Below are positions 31,079-31,100 of a stretch of DNA of 31,100 nucleotides, piece after piece. The stretch spans positions 1-31,100 of the forward strand of contig CALAYL010000052.1 in assembly GCA_937894725.1 (NCBI GenBank), written 5' to 3'. The stretch comes from an uncultured Bacteroidota bacterium (GTDB lineage Bacteria; Bacteroidota; Bacteroidia; Chitinophagales; LD1). The notes beneath the pieces are model-generated. The model worked only from the letters and a program-made list of their open reading frames with translations, searched no databases and was not told the origin of the DNA. Both the position numbers and the translations under genes were made by a program. Every line of letters starts with the position of its first letter. The stretch's first letter is position 1.

Positions 31079-31100
31079 AAAAGAGCATCTAAACGATAGG

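Overview
The window reads as chromosomal DNA of a Bacteroidota bacterium, probably in or near Chitinophagia/Sphingobacteriia. The class is inferred; the phylum is well supported. Evidence: AT-rich DNA; two secreted proteins ending in type IX secretion (T9SS) sorting domains, one type A and one gliding-associated CHU_C/type B; a Bacteroidota-style exbB-exbD-exbD-tonB operon followed by a PstS-like lipoprotein and a TPR protein; DUF3822 beside rsmD; parA-parB-DUF5683; and promoter -7 elements of the form TAnnTTTG, several in plausible positions. Almost all of the sequence is coding. I see no insertion sequence, prophage, CRISPR array, rRNA or tRNA.

Layout. 1-1472: a cut-off minus-strand gene, a perfect 20-bp inverted repeat, a small XRE-type regulator and a NYN/LOTUS-type putative nuclease. 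1586-7899: a small membrane-anchored protein of unknown function, then a complete tripartite RND efflux operon (adaptor lipoprotein, HAE1/AcrB-type pump, TolC-type outer-membrane lipoprotein). 7947-9637 (minus): VOC protein, DUF3822 protein and rsmD, nearly overlapping. 9672-11690: a BatA-type membrane protein with a von Willebrand-like domain. 11902-17686 (minus): the Ton energising operon exbB-exbD-exbD-tonB, a strong terminator, then a small membrane protein, a PstS-like lipoprotein and a large TPR protein. 18086-20680: a secreted glycine-rich repeat adhesin with CHU_C domain. 20877-22973: DUF2490 protein, HMA metal-binding protein (minus), TMEM175-type channel and a small GNAT. 23066-26715 (minus): CrtI/RetSat-type FAD oxidoreductase and an M43 metalloprotease with T9SS signal. 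26850-31078: malate dehydrogenase, a candidate replication origin, a UPF0173 metallo-hydrolase, parA, parB and a DUF5683 protein.

How it fits together. The Ton operon would energise outer-membrane TonB-dependent transport, although no TonB-dependent receptor gene is present here. The efflux operon is self-contained and has a 10-bp inverted repeat just upstream of the adaptor gene. The most notable non-coding feature is at 27869-27899: one perfect and two one-mismatch DnaA boxes at an exact 11-bp period, followed by an AT-rich stretch, about 0.75 kb upstream of parA-parB. This is a good candidate for the chromosomal origin. I did not find a clearly novel multi-gene system. The best leads are the candidate oriC, the ABAB repeat structure of the adhesin, the unknown leader gene and operator-like palindrome of the efflux operon, a G9 tract in exbD, and an altered catalytic motif in RsmD.
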